From Cryomorphaceae bacterium (GTDB lineage Bacteria; Bacteroidota; Bacteroidia; Flavobacteriales; Schleiferiaceae), in assembly GCA_007116495.1 (NCBI GenBank), contig SKIJ01000055.1:43037-107036 (forward strand): 64,000 bases of DNA, written 5' to 3'. Made by a program: the position numbers and the translations under genes. The notes beneath the pieces were generated by a model that worked only from the letters and a program-made list of their open reading frames with translations, searched no databases and was not told the origin of the DNA. Positions 35,606 to 47,500 of this stretch are shown one piece after another (within the stretch, counting starts at the first letter, position 1; each line of letters begins with the position of its first letter).

Positions 35606-36323
35606 GTATCATTGCGGACAATATCACCGCAGTAGCAATGCTAACGTTTAAAGATTCCGGGCCATTGCTCGCCAGCGAAGGAATCGTTATAGATTGACAA
35701 TCAGTAGGCAGACCTTTAAGCCCCTGTCCTTCGTTACCCATTAAGAGCAGCCATTTCTTTGGCCAATCAAATGCGTAGACGTCATCGCCTTGCATATCAG
35801 CAGCAAGCAAATTAAACCCATCAGCTTTCCATTTTTCTAAGTACGCATTAGGCGCTACAATCAAGTTGATATGAGCAATACTACCCATTGACGCTTGTAC
35901 CGCTTTTTCATTGAATGGATCCACGCAGCCATCTAACAAAACAAGCTGTGTAAAACCAAACCATGCAGCAGTTCGGATTATGGTCCCCATATTACCTGGA
36001 TCTTGTACGCCATACAAGGCCAGTGCTGAAGAGTCCAGTTCATCCGGATGTTGTATTTCCGGCATTCTAAAAACAGCCAAAACTCCACTTGGATTATCTT
36101 GCGAACTAAGCAGCTTTCGATCTGATTTACTTATCAACTCCGCACCAGGAAAGAGTTTCAAATCAACTTCATCATGTGCGTAAATGTCATCTGGACGCCA
36201 ACCAGCTTCCATCAAATCATTAACCAGTTTATTACCTTCAGCCGTGAACTTTTTATCGAGATAACGATACTTCTTTTGCTTTAATCGCCGTAAGATTTTT
36301 AATTGAGCTTTAGACAAGGCCAT
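35589..36323 (-). CDS. TrmH/SpoU family RNA 2'-O-methyltransferase
   Basis: A 244-residue SPOUT enzyme. The N-terminal substrate-binding domain (RRLKQKKYRYLDKKFTAEGNKLVNDLM) recognises RNA. The C-terminal knot has motif 1 QDPGNMGTIIRTA, motif 2 LLMGNEGQGL and motif 3 IPSLASNGPESLNVSIATAVIL, which form the S-adenosylmethionine site. The target, rRNA or tRNA, cannot be told from sequence. The stop codon lies in the loop of the neighbour's terminator. It is monocistronic on the minus strand, with about 100 bases to the LD-carboxypeptidase gene upstream. Confidence 0.88.
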   Translation of the reverse strand: MALSKAQLKILRRLKQKKYRYLDKKFTAEGNKLVNDLMEAGWRPDDIYAHDEVDLKLFPGAELISKSDRKLLSSQDNPSGVLAVFRMPEIQHPDELDSSALALYGVQDPGNMGTIIRTAAWFGFTQLVLLDGCVDPFNEKAVQASMGSIAHINLIVAPNAYLEKWKADGFNLLAADMQGDDVYAFDWPKKWLLLMGNEGQGLKGLPTDCQSITIPSLASNGPESLNVSIATAVILSAMIQKMRL

Positions 36324-36429
36324 CTGACTGTTACTTATTGGTTATCATGTCAATTACTCGGTTAACGTAAAAAAATTCGATTTTTTTGTTTAAACCGATT
36401 CATATATACCTGATTCAGATCTGTTAATA

Positions 36430-37311
36430 TTACATTTTATTTTCACTACAAAACTCGTTTTCAGCTCCGAGAACTATTGGATAATTTTCACGAATATGAC
36501 CAGAGGAGACACCAAAAATAATGGGGACACCCAAGTCATCAGCGTGTTGTCTTATGATTTCTTCAGCAGACCATCCAAAGGGAAGTTGGTGATCATTCAT
36601 GTCGGTTAAACCTCCAACAGCCCATGCAGAGAAGGATTGTATCCAATTGCTATTTCTGAGCGCCCACATCATTCGATCAATGTGATAGAGATACTCATCA
36701 ATTTCTTCTAAGAAAAGAATATCATTATCCATTGATTTAGGCATGTATGGCGATCCCTGCATGCTGTATAGCATCGACAAATTGCCACCCACAACCCTAC
36801 CCTTTAGTGTTGTTAACGTAGTAAGTGCATGGGGTAAAACAGGAATTGCACAAGACTCACCTTCCAGTCGCTTGATGGTGCATAAAAACGCACGCTCATC
36901 GGTTTGGTCGAAGAGTGTACCCATCGGTGCGTGTATTGAGGCGATACCGCAGCGTTGAAAAAACCCGTGCAATATGGTTACATCGCTAAACCCCAATAGC
37001 CACGTATTGGCATTACGAACCTTCCTTTCGTCGATGTATGTTAACATTCTTACTGATCCATAACCTCCGCGCATACACCATATAGCTTTCACATCCGGAT
37101 GATCTAGCGCAGTGCAAAAATCTTCACCTCTGAGTTTGTCACTGCCGGCAAACTGATGGTGTGACGGGCCTATACTTTTGCCAATGATTACACGATATCC
37201 TATATCAAGTAACCACTGAGCAAAACGTTGGGCCTGCGCTGATGTTACACTTCGAGCAGTGGATAGTAAGTATATTGTGTCGCCTTTTTTTAAAAACGGA
37301 GGTTGATTCAT
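36430..37311 (-). CDS. LD-carboxypeptidase (S66, LdcA/MccF type)
   Basis: A 293-residue S66 serine peptidase. The nucleophile is Ser109 in LLGFSDVTILHGF, the acidic residue is Glu202 in FLEEIDEYLYHIDRM and the His is His272 in GVSSGHIRENYP, giving the Ser-Glu-His triad of this family. MRGGYGSVRML precedes the nucleophile as expected. LdcA releases the terminal D-Ala from murein tetrapeptides during recycling; MccF-like members cleave microcin adducts. The Mpl ligase elsewhere in the window makes a recycling role more likely. Confidence 0.88.
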   Translation of the reverse strand: MNQPPFLKKGDTIYLLSTARSVTSAQAQRFAQWLLDIGYRVIIGKSIGPSHHQFAGSDKLRGEDFCTALDHPDVKAIWCMRGGYGSVRMLTYIDERKVRNANTWLLGFSDVTILHGFFQRCGIASIHAPMGTLFDQTDERAFLCTIKRLEGESCAIPVLPHALTTLTTLKGRVVGGNLSMLYSMQGSPYMPKSMDNDILFLEEIDEYLYHIDRMMWALRNSNWIQSFSAWAVGGLTDMNDHQLPFGWSAEEIIRQHADDLGVPIIFGVSSGHIRENYPIVLGAENEFCSENKM

Positions 37312-37658
37312 AGGTTAAATTAAAAAACGGTTGTTGTTCGTCTGCACATCATTTATGCGTTAAAATACAAGAATCTGTGAATCGTTTTGAGTAAAAATGG
37401 ATTGTGGTGGTTTAAAAATGCAACAGATTCAAATGTGATAGCGTGCATACATTCAAACATGTTGGTAAAAAAAACTACCCCTACAGGAAAAGAATCAATT
37501 CTACTCACCACACAAAAACCACCACAACGTTATTAATTGTTTTTCAATGATTTATTACTTTTTTAGTGAATCTAAAAAGAAAATAATGATCGACAAAAGT
37601 AGTATTTTTTTCCTTACGCTCGTTTCCGTATTTTTGACCACTACAAAAACTAAAATAT
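37312..37658. other. Divergent intergenic region upstream of icmF
   Basis: A 347-base AT-rich spacer. It holds a perfect 12-base inverted repeat, TTGTGGTGGTTT at 37402-37413 and its complement at 37516-37527, enclosing 102 bases, and the icmF -7 box TATTTTTG at 37629-37636. No cobalamin-riboswitch core was seen. Confidence 0.6.
37629..37636 (+). promoter_or_regulatory. -7 box of icmF
   Basis: TATTTTTG matches TAnnTTTG exactly and lies 22 bases upstream of the ATG, giving a short leader. A TTG at -33 is absent; a T-rich run lies in its place. Confidence 0.5.
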
Positions 37659-40600
37659 ATGCACCCAGTAATCGAAGCATACAAGCCCAAACATAAAATC
37701 CGTATTGTTACAGCAGCGTCCCTTTTTGACGGACATGATGCCGCCATCAACATTATGCGTCGCATCATTCAAAGCACCGGATGTGAAGTGATTCATCTTG
37801 GTCACGACCGCAGTGTTGAGGAAGTCGTAAATACCGCCATTCAAGAAGATGCCCAAGCGATTGCCATGACCTCCTATCAGGGTGGCCACACGGAATATTT
37901 TAAATACATGCACGACCTTCTCAAAGAAAAAGGGGCTGGTCATATAAAAATATTTGGAGGAGGCGGAGGAACCATTCTCCCTGAGGAAATTAAAGAATTA
38001 CAAGATTACGGCATTACCCGAATTTATCACCCCGATGATGGACGCGCCATGGGGCTTCAAGGTATGATTAACGACCTTGTACAACGTTCCGATTTTCCTG
38101 TTGGTAACGATTTGAACGGTGAAGCCTCTCACTTATCTAAAGACAACTGGGGGAGCTTGTCGCGATTGATTTCAGCAGCCGAAAACTTCCCCAAAGAATC
38201 CGCTTCAGTACTCGCTTCAATCCGAAATAAAGCCGCTGACGTAAAAACACCCGTATTGGGAATTACCGGAACAGGTGGTTCCGGAAAATCATCTTTGGTA
38301 GACGAACTCGTAAGACGTTTTTTATTGGACTTCAAAGATAAAACTTTGGGGATCATATCCGTAGATCCATCGAAACGAAAAACCGGCGGGGCATTACTTG
38401 GCGACAGGATTCGCATGAACGCCATAAGCAATAACAGGGTGTACATGCGCTCGCTTGCCACCCGCCAAAGCAATCTAGCGCTTTCCAAATACGTGAGTGA
38501 AGCCGTTGATATTCTGAAGGCTGCTGAATTTGATTTCATTATTTTAGAAACCTCCGGCATTGGCCAAAGCGATACCGAAATATTGGATCACAGCGATGCA
38601 TCGCTATACGTTATGACGCCTGAATACGGTGCCGCAACACAGTTGGAAAAAATTGACATGCTCGATTTCGCCGATCTTATCGCGCTTAACAAATTTGACA
38701 AAAGAGGTGCTTTGGATGCCCTGCGCGATGTAAAAAAACAATATCAGCGCAACCATCAACTTTGGGAGAGCAATGTTGATGACATGCCTGTTTACGGCAC
38801 CATCGCATCACAATTTAATGATCCCGGCATGAACAAACTCTATCGGGAAATCATTCAAACACTTAATGAAAAATGCGATGCCGGTTTAGACTCTACGTTT
38901 GAAGCAAACGACGAAATGTCTGAAAAGGTCTTTATTATTCCTCCGGCGCGTACACGTTATCTATCGGAGATCGCTGAAGACAATAGGAAATACAACGATT
39001 GGGCAAAAGAACAAGCAAGCGTTGCCCAAAAACTCTATAATCTTCACGAATCAATTGAGCACCTTAAACACACCGACATAGATGATCGCGATCGCTTAAT
39101 CAAAAAACTACAAGAAGAATATGCGCGAGTGGAGCTAGACTTAGATCCGCACAACAAAGAATTAATTAAAAACTGGCCTGCACTGGTCGAGAAATACAAA
39201 GCGCCAGAATACGTATTTAAAGTAAGAGACCGCGAGATTCGAATGAAGACGCACACCAAGAGTCTATCGCATTCGCAAATCCCCAAAGTCTCAACACCTC
39301 GGTATTCAAGTTGGGGTGATATTCTTCACTGGCAATTGCAAGAAAATGTTCCCGGTTCATTTCCATACACCTCTGGGATTTACCCCTTTAAAAGAGAAGG
39401 CGAAGATCCCACACGGATGTTTGCCGGTGAAGGTGGACCGGAGCGCACCAATAAACGTTTCCACTACTTGAGTACCGGGATGCCCGCCGCAAGACTTTCC
39501 ACTGCATTCGATTCGGTTACACTTTACGGTCGCAACCCAGATACGCGACCTGATATCCACGGTAAAATTGGAAACTCGGGGGTGAGTATATGTTGTCTTG
39601 ATGATGCTAAAAAGCTGTACAGTGGCTTCAATTTATGCGCACCCAGCACATCGGTTTCTATGACCATAAATGGCCCTGCGCCAATGCTTTTAGGGTTCTT
39701 TATGAATGCTGCCATTGACCAGCAATGCGAAATATACATCAAGGAAAACGGCTTAGAAGAAGATGTTAAACGAAAAATTGATGCCATTTATAAAGGACGA
39801 GAAAATGAACGCCCTACCTATAATGGCGAGCTCCCTGCAGACCACGATGGTCTTGGCCTTATGCTGTTAGGAGTAACCGGAGACCAAGTGCTGCCTCAAG
39901 ATGTTTACGATACCATCAAAGCGAAAACTCTGAGCGTAGTAAGAGGAACGGTTCAAGCGGATATACTCAAAGAAGACCAAGCGCAAAACACCTGCATATT
40001 CAGTACTGAATATGCACTGCGACTTATGGGCGATGTACAATCGTACTTCATTCAACAAAAGGTTCGCAACTTCTATTCGGTGTCCATATCGGGTTACCAC
40101 ATAGCCGAAGCAGGAGCAAATCCAATTACTCAACTGGCATTTACCCTTGCTAACGGATTAACTTACGTAGAGTATTACCTCAGTCGTGGCATGGACATCG
40201 ATGACTTTGGCCCTAACCTATCCTTTTTCTTTTCTAATGGCATTGATCCGGAATATGCAGTGATTGGACGTGCCGCGCGAAGAATATGGGCAAAGGCTAT
40301 GCGCGACAAGTATGGAGCAAATCCGAGAGCGCAAATGCTCAAGTACCACATCCAGACATCCGGAAGGTCACTACACGCTCAAGAAATTGACTTCAACGAC
40401 ATTCGCACCACCCTGCAAGCACTCTATGCCATATACGATAATTGCAACAGCTTGCACACTAACGCGTACGATGAAGCCATTACAACACCTACGGAGGAAA
40501 GTGTTCGCAGAGCTGTCGCCATACAACTTATTATCAATAAAGAACTCGGATTAGCTAAAAATGAAAACCCCCTCCAAGGATCATTTATTATTGAGGACTT

Positions 40601-41042
40601 AACCGACCTTGTTGAAGAGGCCGTGTTAGCTGAGTTTGATCGCATCACCGAGCGCGGTGGCGTTTTGGGAGCCATGGAAACCATGTATCAACGCGGAAAA
40701 ATTCAAGAAGAGTCGTTGTATTACGAAACCCTCAAGCACAATGGCGAATTCCCCATAGTCGGCGTCAACACTTACTTAAGCTCTAAAGGTTCACCTACAG
40801 TGTTGCCAAAAGAAGTTATTCGAGCTACTCCAGAGGAGAAGGAAGCGCAGATACAAACAGTGAATAACCTAAAGTCGATGTGGTCTGAACAAAGCACCAA
40901 AGAACTCCAAGCGTTGCAAAATGCAGCTATTAAGAATGAGAACATCTTCGAACGATTAATGGACGCAACCAAAGTATGTACACTCGGAGACATTACCGAT
41001 GCAATGTTTGAAGTTGGTGGACAGTACCGTCGAAATATGTAG
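37659..41042 (+). CDS. icmF: Fused isobutyryl-CoA mutase IcmF
   Basis: A 1127-residue B12-dependent enzyme interconverting isobutyryl-CoA and n-butyryl-CoA. Domain order: B12-binding domain ([10 protein letters not shown], residues about 20-150), MeaB-type GTPase chaperone (P-loop [17 protein letters not shown] near 203-219; LNKFDKRGA as G4), then the TIM-barrel mutase. Substrate residues are visible: Phe588 in RMFAGEG, where methylmalonyl-CoA mutase has Tyr89, and Gln776 in [10 protein letters not shown], where that enzyme has Arg207. Both are as in isobutyryl-CoA mutase, so this is not a methylmalonyl-CoA mutase. It is monocistronic, between its own -7 box and a strong terminator. Confidence 0.93.
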   Translation: MHPVIEAYKPKHKIRIVTAASLFDGHDAAINIMRRIIQSTGCEVIHLGHDRSVEEVVNTAIQEDAQAIAMTSYQGGHTEYFKYMHDLLKEKGAGHIKIFGGGGGTILPEEIKELQDYGITRIYHPDDGRAMGLQGMINDLVQRSDFPVGNDLNGEASHLSKDNWGSLSRLISAAENFPKESASVLASIRNKAADVKTPVLGITGTGGSGKSSLVDELVRRFLLDFKDKTLGIISVDPSKRKTGGALLGDRIRMNAISNNRVYMRSLATRQSNLALSKYVSEAVDILKAAEFDFIILETSGIGQSDTEILDHSDASLYVMTPEYGAATQLEKIDMLDFADLIALNKFDKRGALDALRDVKKQYQRNHQLWESNVDDMPVYGTIASQFNDPGMNKLYREIIQTLNEKCDAGLDSTFEANDEMSEKVFIIPPARTRYLSEIAEDNRKYNDWAKEQASVAQKLYNLHESIEHLKHTDIDDRDRLIKKLQEEYARVELDLDPHNKELIKNWPALVEKYKAPEYVFKVRDREIRMKTHTKSLSHSQIPKVSTPRYSSWGDILHWQLQENVPGSFPYTSGIYPFKREGEDPTRMFAGEGGPERTNKRFHYLSTGMPAARLSTAFDSVTLYGRNPDTRPDIHGKIGNSGVSICCLDDAKKLYSGFNLCAPSTSVSMTINGPAPMLLGFFMNAAIDQQCEIYIKENGLEEDVKRKIDAIYKGRENERPTYNGELPADHDGLGLMLLGVTGDQVLPQDVYDTIKAKTLSVVRGTVQADILKEDQAQNTCIFSTEYALRLMGDVQSYFIQQKVRNFYSVSISGYHIAEAGANPITQLAFTLANGLTYVEYYLSRGMDIDDFGPNLSFFFSNGIDPEYAVIGRAARRIWAKAMRDKYGANPRAQMLKYHIQTSGRSLHAQEIDFNDIRTTLQALYAIYDNCNSLHTNAYDEAITTPTEESVRRAVAIQLIINKELGLAKNENPLQGSFIIEDLTDLVEEAVLAEFDRITERGGVLGAMETMYQRGKIQEESLYYETLKHNGEFPIVGVNTYLSSKGSPTVLPKEVIRATPEEKEAQIQTVNNLKSMWSEQSTKELQALQNAAIKNENIFERLMDATKVCTLGDITDAMFEVGGQYRRNM

Positions 41043-41081
41043 ACGTACGGTTAAATTTCAAACTGTTTTACTCAATCTTTT

Positions 41082-41117
41082 AAAAAAACCCACAGTTGCT
41101 TCCTGTGGGTTTTTTTT
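41082..41117. terminator. Bidirectional terminator between icmF and the Ig-like cargo gene
   Basis: Stem CCCACAG / CTGTGGG (41089-41095, 41103-41109) is extended by seven A upstream and eight T downstream, so it works in both directions. The stop codon of the minus-strand gene lies in the T run. Confidence 0.9.
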
Positions 41118-44100
41118 AACGTATGAGGTTGACAACCCCAATCATATCTTTAGTTTCACTTTGTCCTTTTCGGCTGTATCTCAGGTTTATGACATAACTG
41201 TAAGCTCCTGTTTGCATTGGCCTTCCTGATTTAGTTCCATCCCAGTAATGGGTGGGATCGCTGGTTGTAAAAACCAAATCCCCCCAACGGGAAAAAATTT
41301 GAATTTGAAACTGTAAAATATTACAGTCGTAACCATACTTGAATAGATCATTGATTCCGTCGCCATCTGGAGTAAAGGAATTAGGAACAAAGAATGGGCA
41401 GTCGCAGTTTTCTTCATTGAGAACCAATAATTGTTCAAAAACACCACAGGCATTGGTCAGCAAATACGGGTACTCACCTCCACGAACAAACTCTCTCACT
41501 AAAGACGTATCACCATCGTCCCAGAGAACATGTCGCTCGTATTCGTAGATTAGATTGTGGGTGTAGGTGGAATTCCAACAAAGAATTTGTTCTATTGGAT
41601 CAGGGGGTAAGGGTTCCTCAAACCATACACGTACAGTATCGTAATACTCTCCGCAACTATTACGCACGCGAACACTGTAATTTCCGGTTTCTGTAACGGC
41701 ATAGCTCCTACCTATATGACCCGTATTCCATTGAACGTGCACCCGTCCAGGCACATCAACTGAAAGTAAAAGAGTTTCTCCCTTACAAAGAACGGTATCA
41801 GGACTCATATTTACATCCAAGGGATATTCTTCAACGAGCAAGAAAGTATCCGTATAACTAAAGCAACCATTGTCGATGGTAAGCCAATAGTACCCTTCTG
41901 AAGAAACCTCTATACGTTTAGTTGTTTCTCCGGTAGACCAGGTATACGTTTGATTAACACCATCAGGTGCCTCTACCGTAATGCTTTGTGTGTTGACACA
42001 ACGGAATACTGTATCCAAATCAAACACAGGAACATCTAAAAATGTAACATGCACACTATCTACCCGACTACCACACGCATTGGTTACCGTTACATAGTAT
42101 TTACCGGATTCAAACACTGTGATTGTAGAAAAGGTATCACCTGTACTCCAATCGTAGGTTGAAAATGGATTTGTTGCATCCAAAACCAGACTATCGCCCT
42201 CACACCCGACGGTATCATTGCCCAAGGACAGAGACACAGGATCAGCCAAAATCACGTTGATTGAATCGCGGTAAAACCCGCAGGGGTTTTCAATATCGAC
42301 ATAGTAGGTTCCCTCATCAGAAACTGTGATGCGCCGTGTGGTATCACCCGTACTCCACATGTATGTACTACCAAAGTTTTGGGCGTCTAACACCAGTGCA
42401 TTTCCGCGGCAAAGCGTCACCTGATTTCCCAAAATACTGCTTGGCGGACCGGTTATGAGCACCGTTGTTGTGTCAACGACCGTATCGCATGCATTCATAA
42501 TCTTTACCCAGTATTTACCACTGGCGTGCACCCGTAAATTAGATCGGTTTGTTCCGTTTGACCACTCGTATCGCGCATTGGGAATGGGAGCTTCAATAAG
42601 CACGGAGCCTTCACAAATTGCGATGGTATCAATGGTTGAATAAAAGGGGAACGGTTGTTCCACAACAACTTCAGCCTCATCTACAATTGTATCGCATTGG
42701 TTGCCGATGGTAATGGCATAATTGCCAGATTGCGTAACAACCTGATTGAGTGCTGGATGCCCATTACTCCACTGAAAAAACGACCCGTTTGTATCGGGCT
42801 GTAAGACAACGGAATCGCCAAAGCAAATATGTATTCGGTTATCCATGACTTCCTTAGGAGTAGGAATGACAGTTACCGTAAACTCATCAATGATGGAGTC
42901 GCAGGTATTGGTTTTAATTAATTTATAAACCCCACTTTGGTTAATGGTTACCGATGGCGAACCCGATGTAAAGTTGCCATTCCAAAACCAATAGTATTCC
43001 GCAAATAATGTATCAGCCGATAATGTATCTTCCATATTCAACTCCAGCTCTTCCCCCTCGCAGAAGGTTGTATCACTTGGTAATTCAAAGGGGGTCATTG
43101 GTGGAATGGTATCTACAAATATAGGTATTTCAATGGTGTCACACATGTTGTAAACCAGAACTGTGAGTAGTCCTGTGTCGCTGACGGTAGTAAAACTAGA
43201 CGTACTTCCGTTTGACCATTGAAACTGCATGGAATCACCGGGGGGATACTGAAGAACATAACTCCCCAAATCAGCCGGGCATATATACAAGGAATCAGGT
43301 AAATAATCTGGATCAGGGTACGCATAGGTGTAAACCATCACCGTATCGGAAACACTTCCACAAGCATTGGTAAGTGTAACCCAAACCAGTGCCGTTGAGG
43401 AAACCGTTTCTTCCTCGTTCGAACTGCCGTTATACCACTCAATGGTAGTAGATCCACTCTGCTCACCGATGTCAAACACAACATCACCACATTTCACAAT
43501 GGTATCGTAATCACTTAGATTAATGGGCGGCAGTGACGTTACTTCTTCAATGTAAAACGGAATGGTATCGTTGATGCAAGGTCCTTGTAGGATTACGAAA
43601 TGTTGTCCGGCAGTTGTATATGTTGTGTTGTTTCCCGTGGTATTATTACTCCAATTAACGGTTGTATTCGCCGGTAGTGAAGAAAATGCACTTATCTGCA
43701 CATCTGAGCCTGCACAAATGCCAATTGTATCGTCAATAATGTGCACTGGTGTGGGAATCATCGTTACAAAAACGCTGTCGGTATAAGAGCCGCAATTGTT
43801 GGTTACCGTTGCGGAGTACCATCCAGTGGTTGTAATGAATATGCGGTTTGATTGAGAGCCGGTATTCCACGAAACAGAACCTAAGTTATTGGGCACGGAA
43901 AGCGTAAATCCCGACGTGGAACAAACCGTGGTATCCGGTCCAAGATCAAAAATGGGCTCATTACTCCATACCACATTAAATGATTCGGTGAATGTTCCGC
44001 ACGCATTAGTATACTCTCCCCAATATGTACCCGGTGACGAAACAGCTAAAGTTTGGCCTTGATGCCCCGTACTCCAAACATAGGATATCCCATCTGGTAA

Positions 44101-44478
44101 TGTAAAGAAAAGCGTATCGCTGTTTTGAGGACACAACCCTAACGTACCGCCAAAATTAGGCTGAGTTGGAAAATCAACAATGACTTCAATTGAATCGGTA
44201 ATTGTTCCACATGGGTTGGTAAGCGTTACCCAATAAACGCCAGATTGATTGACGGTAATGGACTGTGAAGTTGCTCCCGTACTCCACTGATAGGATGTAT
44301 TAGATGAATTATTCCCAGGGTTTAATACGACCGAACTACCGGTACAAATACGGATGTCACTGCCAAGATCTGATGTGGGCAAACATTCTGGTACTTGCGC
44401 ATAGGAAAGAATATTTAGCGATAACAAAACCACTAAACTAAGCCACTGAGTCATGCGAATACGGCACTTCTTTCCCAT
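41116..44478 (-). CDS. Giant Ig-like repeat protein, T9SS type B cargo (paralogue 1)
   Basis: A 1120-residue exported protein. About a dozen degenerate 80-90-residue beta-sandwich repeats each show a WSTG core, then ITVxxSGxYxV, then NxCGxxxDSIxV. Each repeat has two Cys at fixed places, suggesting one disulfide per domain. The C terminus is the type B sorting domain (PNSFTPDGDGINDLFKYGYD, IFSRWGDLVF and WDGTKSGRPMQTGAYSYVI). ATG at 44478 gives MGKKCRIR before the hydrophobic segment; ATG at 44454 would give a more regular signal peptide and a longer leader after the promoter at 44509-44483. The gene downstream of the 96-base gap is its close paralogue. Likely surface adhesin; ligand unknown. 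Confidence 0.85.
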   Translation of the reverse strand: MGKKCRIRMTQWLSLVVLLSLNILSYAQVPECLPTSDLGSDIRICTGSSVVLNPGNNSSNTSYQWSTGATSQSITVNQSGVYWVTLTNPCGTITDSIEVIVDFPTQPNFGGTLGLCPQNSDTLFFTLPDGISYVWSTGHQGQTLAVSSPGTYWGEYTNACGTFTESFNVVWSNEPIFDLGPDTTVCSTSGFTLSVPNNLGSVSWNTGSQSNRIFITTTGWYSATVTNNCGSYTDSVFVTMIPTPVHIIDDTIGICAGSDVQISAFSSLPANTTVNWSNNTTGNNTTYTTAGQHFVILQGPCINDTIPFYIEEVTSLPPINLSDYDTIVKCGDVVFDIGEQSGSTTIEWYNGSSNEEETVSSTALVWVTLTNACGSVSDTVMVYTYAYPDPDYLPDSLYICPADLGSYVLQYPPGDSMQFQWSNGSTSSFTTVSDTGLLTVLVYNMCDTIEIPIFVDTIPPMTPFELPSDTTFCEGEELELNMEDTLSADTLFAEYYWFWNGNFTSGSPSVTINQSGVYKLIKTNTCDSIIDEFTVTVIPTPKEVMDNRIHICFGDSVVLQPDTNGSFFQWSNGHPALNQVVTQSGNYAITIGNQCDTIVDEAEVVVEQPFPFYSTIDTIAICEGSVLIEAPIPNARYEWSNGTNRSNLRVHASGKYWVKIMNACDTVVDTTTVLITGPPSSILGNQVTLCRGNALVLDAQNFGSTYMWSTGDTTRRITVSDEGTYYVDIENPCGFYRDSINVILADPVSLSLGNDTVGCEGDSLVLDATNPFSTYDWSTGDTFSTITVFESGKYYVTVTNACGSRVDSVHVTFLDVPVFDLDTVFRCVNTQSITVEAPDGVNQTYTWSTGETTKRIEVSSEGYYWLTIDNGCFSYTDTFLLVEEYPLDVNMSPDTVLCKGETLLLSVDVPGRVHVQWNTGHIGRSYAVTETGNYSVRVRNSCGEYYDTVRVWFEEPLPPDPIEQILCWNSTYTHNLIYEYERHVLWDDGDTSLVREFVRGGEYPYLLTNACGVFEQLLVLNEENCDCPFFVPNSFTPDGDGINDLFKYGYDCNILQFQIQIFSRWGDLVFTTSDPTHYWDGTKSGRPMQTGAYSYVINLRYSRKGQSETKDMIGVVNLIR

Positions 44479-44482
44479 GATT

Positions 44483-44509
44483 CAAATATACTAATTACAT
44501 CAGTAACAA
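44483..44509 (-). promoter_or_regulatory. Promoter of Ig-like cargo paralogue 1
   Basis: On the minus strand TTG (44509-44507), 16 bases, TATATTTG (44490-44483). It lies so close to ATG 44478 that the mRNA would be nearly leaderless unless translation starts at 44454. Confidence 0.5.
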
Positions 44510-44574
44510 TACATTTTTGTTATTTTTCGATTGCTTTACATTATCCTAAGAGCGTTCTACAAGATCCATTCACA

Positions 44575-47500
44575 TTAACGTATAATGCTTACAGCGCCTT
44601 GAAGGTACTTATTCTCGGAATGCCCATACTTTTTATACTCTAGCTCTATTACATACGTGTACGTTCCTGTTTGCAGTGGTTTACCACCGTATGTTCCGTC
44701 CCAAAACTCATAAACATCAGTGGTATAAAAAACCTGCTTTCCCCAACGTGAAAAAATTCGGATTGAAAAATCAATTATGGTGCAATCGTACCCGTACTCA
44801 AAAAAATCGTTGATGCCGTCTCCATCCGGGGTAAATGCATTTGGCACATAAAAAGGACAATCACAGTTGTCAACTGTTAAGTCTAAGATTTGATCAAAGG
44901 TTCCACATACCGTTGTTAATTGATATGGGTATAATCCTTCTTCTTCAAAATCTCTAACCAACGATGTATCGCCATCACCCCATAAAACCGTTCGTTGATA
45001 CTCATAGAGTAAATTATGCGTGTACGTTTCTCCTTTACAAAACAAACGCTCTATGGGATCTAAATCCAACGGGACATCGTAACGCACCCTTACCGTATCG
45101 AAGTATTCACCGCAGGTATTGGTCACTAATCCAACATAATTTCCCGGTTTATTCACGCGGATTGATCGCGTTGTATCTCCAGTATTCCAACGCACCCGCC
45201 ACCTACTAGGAACGTCAAGCTGCAAGTCAATGTAATCTCCAGAACAGAGAAGAGTATCGGGTGAAATGTTTACATCCAAGGGGTATTCTTCTTCAAGAAA
45301 AAATGTGTCAGTATACGTAAAGCATCCGTTATCTATGGTCAGCCAATGAGCGCCAATATGCGAGACATTTGTAGATCTGGTTGTATCACCATTAGACCAC
45401 CGATAGGAATACCTAAGACCTGTTGGTGCAGTGATATTAACACTTTCCGTATCCACACATCGAAACACCGAATCGAGTTCAAAAACCGGGACGTCCAAAA
45501 ACGTTACTTCAATGGTGTCAACCCTAAATCCACACGGATTAGTAACCCGAACGAAATACTTTCCACTCGTGTCTATCTGAATGGCTTGTGTAGTCTCCCC
45601 GGTATTCCATAGATATTGGGAATACTCATTTTCGGTATCTACGGTTACAGTATCACCAACACAAGCAATTATATCGTCTCCTAAATTTAGGTTTAAAGGA
45701 AACACTATAACGACTTCTATGGAGTCTACATATGATCCGCATGGATTTTCAATGTAAACGGAGTATATTCCAGCGGTATCTACCGTTATTTGTCGTGTCG
45801 TATCGCCAGTACTCCACATATAAGAGCTGCCTAAGTTTTGAGCATCAATAATCAATTGATTGCCTTGACAAATGACTACACTTGTACCTAAAACACTTGC
45901 TGGAGGCCCGGTAATCAGCACTGTTGTTGTATCAACAACCGTATCACAAGAATTTGTGATTTTCACCCAGTACTTTCCACTCGACGTCACGTCCAAAAAT
46001 GGCTCCGTTGACCCGTCAGACCATTCATAACGTGCATTTGGTATAGGTGCTTCAATGCGTATGGGGCCTTCACAATATACAATGGAATCAACGGTGGAGT
46101 AAAAAGGGAAAGGCATTTCGTAAACAACTTCTACAGAATCAACTATTGTATCACATTCGTTACCAACGGTAACAGCATATACACCGGACTGTAAAACAGG
46201 TTGATCGCTTCCGACAAATCGATTTGACCAACTGTAGTAGGTGCCATTGGTATCGGGGCGCAGCCAAACAGTATCGCCAAAACAGGCATTTATAACACTA
46301 TCCATTACGGGTTTTGGCAGTGGCGTAATTGTTACATTAATATTGTCGATAATGGTATCACAGCCATTGGTTTTAAAAAACGTGTATTGCCCAGTTTGAG
46401 TAATGCTGTATATAGCAGAACTCGCCACACGCTCCCCATCTTTATACCATCGATAACTAAACGAATTTGAATACTCTGCATTTGGATCCGTACCATCTAG
46501 AGTTAAACTATCACCATCGCAATATGAGGTGTCATTTGGTAAATTAAATGGTGACAGCTGTGGAGTAAGGTCTACATAAATTGAATCATAAACTGAATCG
46601 CATCGGTTCCATACAGAGAGATACAGGTAACCGAGCTGAAGCGCTGTTGTATTTTGCGTTGTATCACCCGTTGACCACAAATAGCGAAGGGAGTCTCCGG
46701 GAGGCCCTGGCACATTAGCAGATCCTATTTCGTGCGGACAAATTTCTAGGGTATCCATAAGCGGTACCGAATCAGGAGGCATTAAGGTATAGACCATGAC
46801 CTGATCACTCACCGAACCACAAGCATTTGATAATGTTACCGTTACCAACGTTGTTGTATTTACCATAACGGTTTGCCCGTTGGAGCTATCTTGCCACATT
46901 ATGTCGGTAGTTACGTGTTGTGGACCTACATCAAAAACCTGTTCACCGCAGGCAATGATTGTGTCTCCTAAATTAATTGACGGAAGAGCGTTTACCTGCA
47001 TGATGTGAAAATGAAACGTATCGTTGATGCAGGGCCCATCAATAACGGCATAGTGATCACCGGCAGCGTTGAATGACGTTGAGTTTCCGGTTGAATTATT
47101 TGACCAACTTACGTCTGTAAAAGGCGGCAAATTGGTAAACGCCGTTACAGGTACGGCATCAGTACCGCATATTCCAATAGTATCAGGGATGTTGGGCTGA
47201 CGATTGGGAACACGCGTTATGTGTATGCTATCGGTGTAGGTTCCACAGCTGTTTGTAATGGTAGCCCAATATGTACCTGTAGATGTTGCGTTAATGTTAT
47301 TTTGTTGAGAACCATTACTCCACACAACACTACCTAAATTCTCGGGAACAGAAAGCTGAAACATACCGTTGGCACAATAAAACGTATCGGGACCAAGATC
47401 AAACACTGGCACACTGCTCCAAACCACGTCAAACGTATCACTAAACGTTCCGCAAGCGTTGGTATAGCTCCCCCAGAACGACCCCGGCGATGTCACCTCA

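Noticed and set aside
37312..37658. Cobalamin riboswitch upstream of icmF
   Set aside because: No B12-box-like core or conserved helices were recognised, and the -7 box leaves a leader too short for one.
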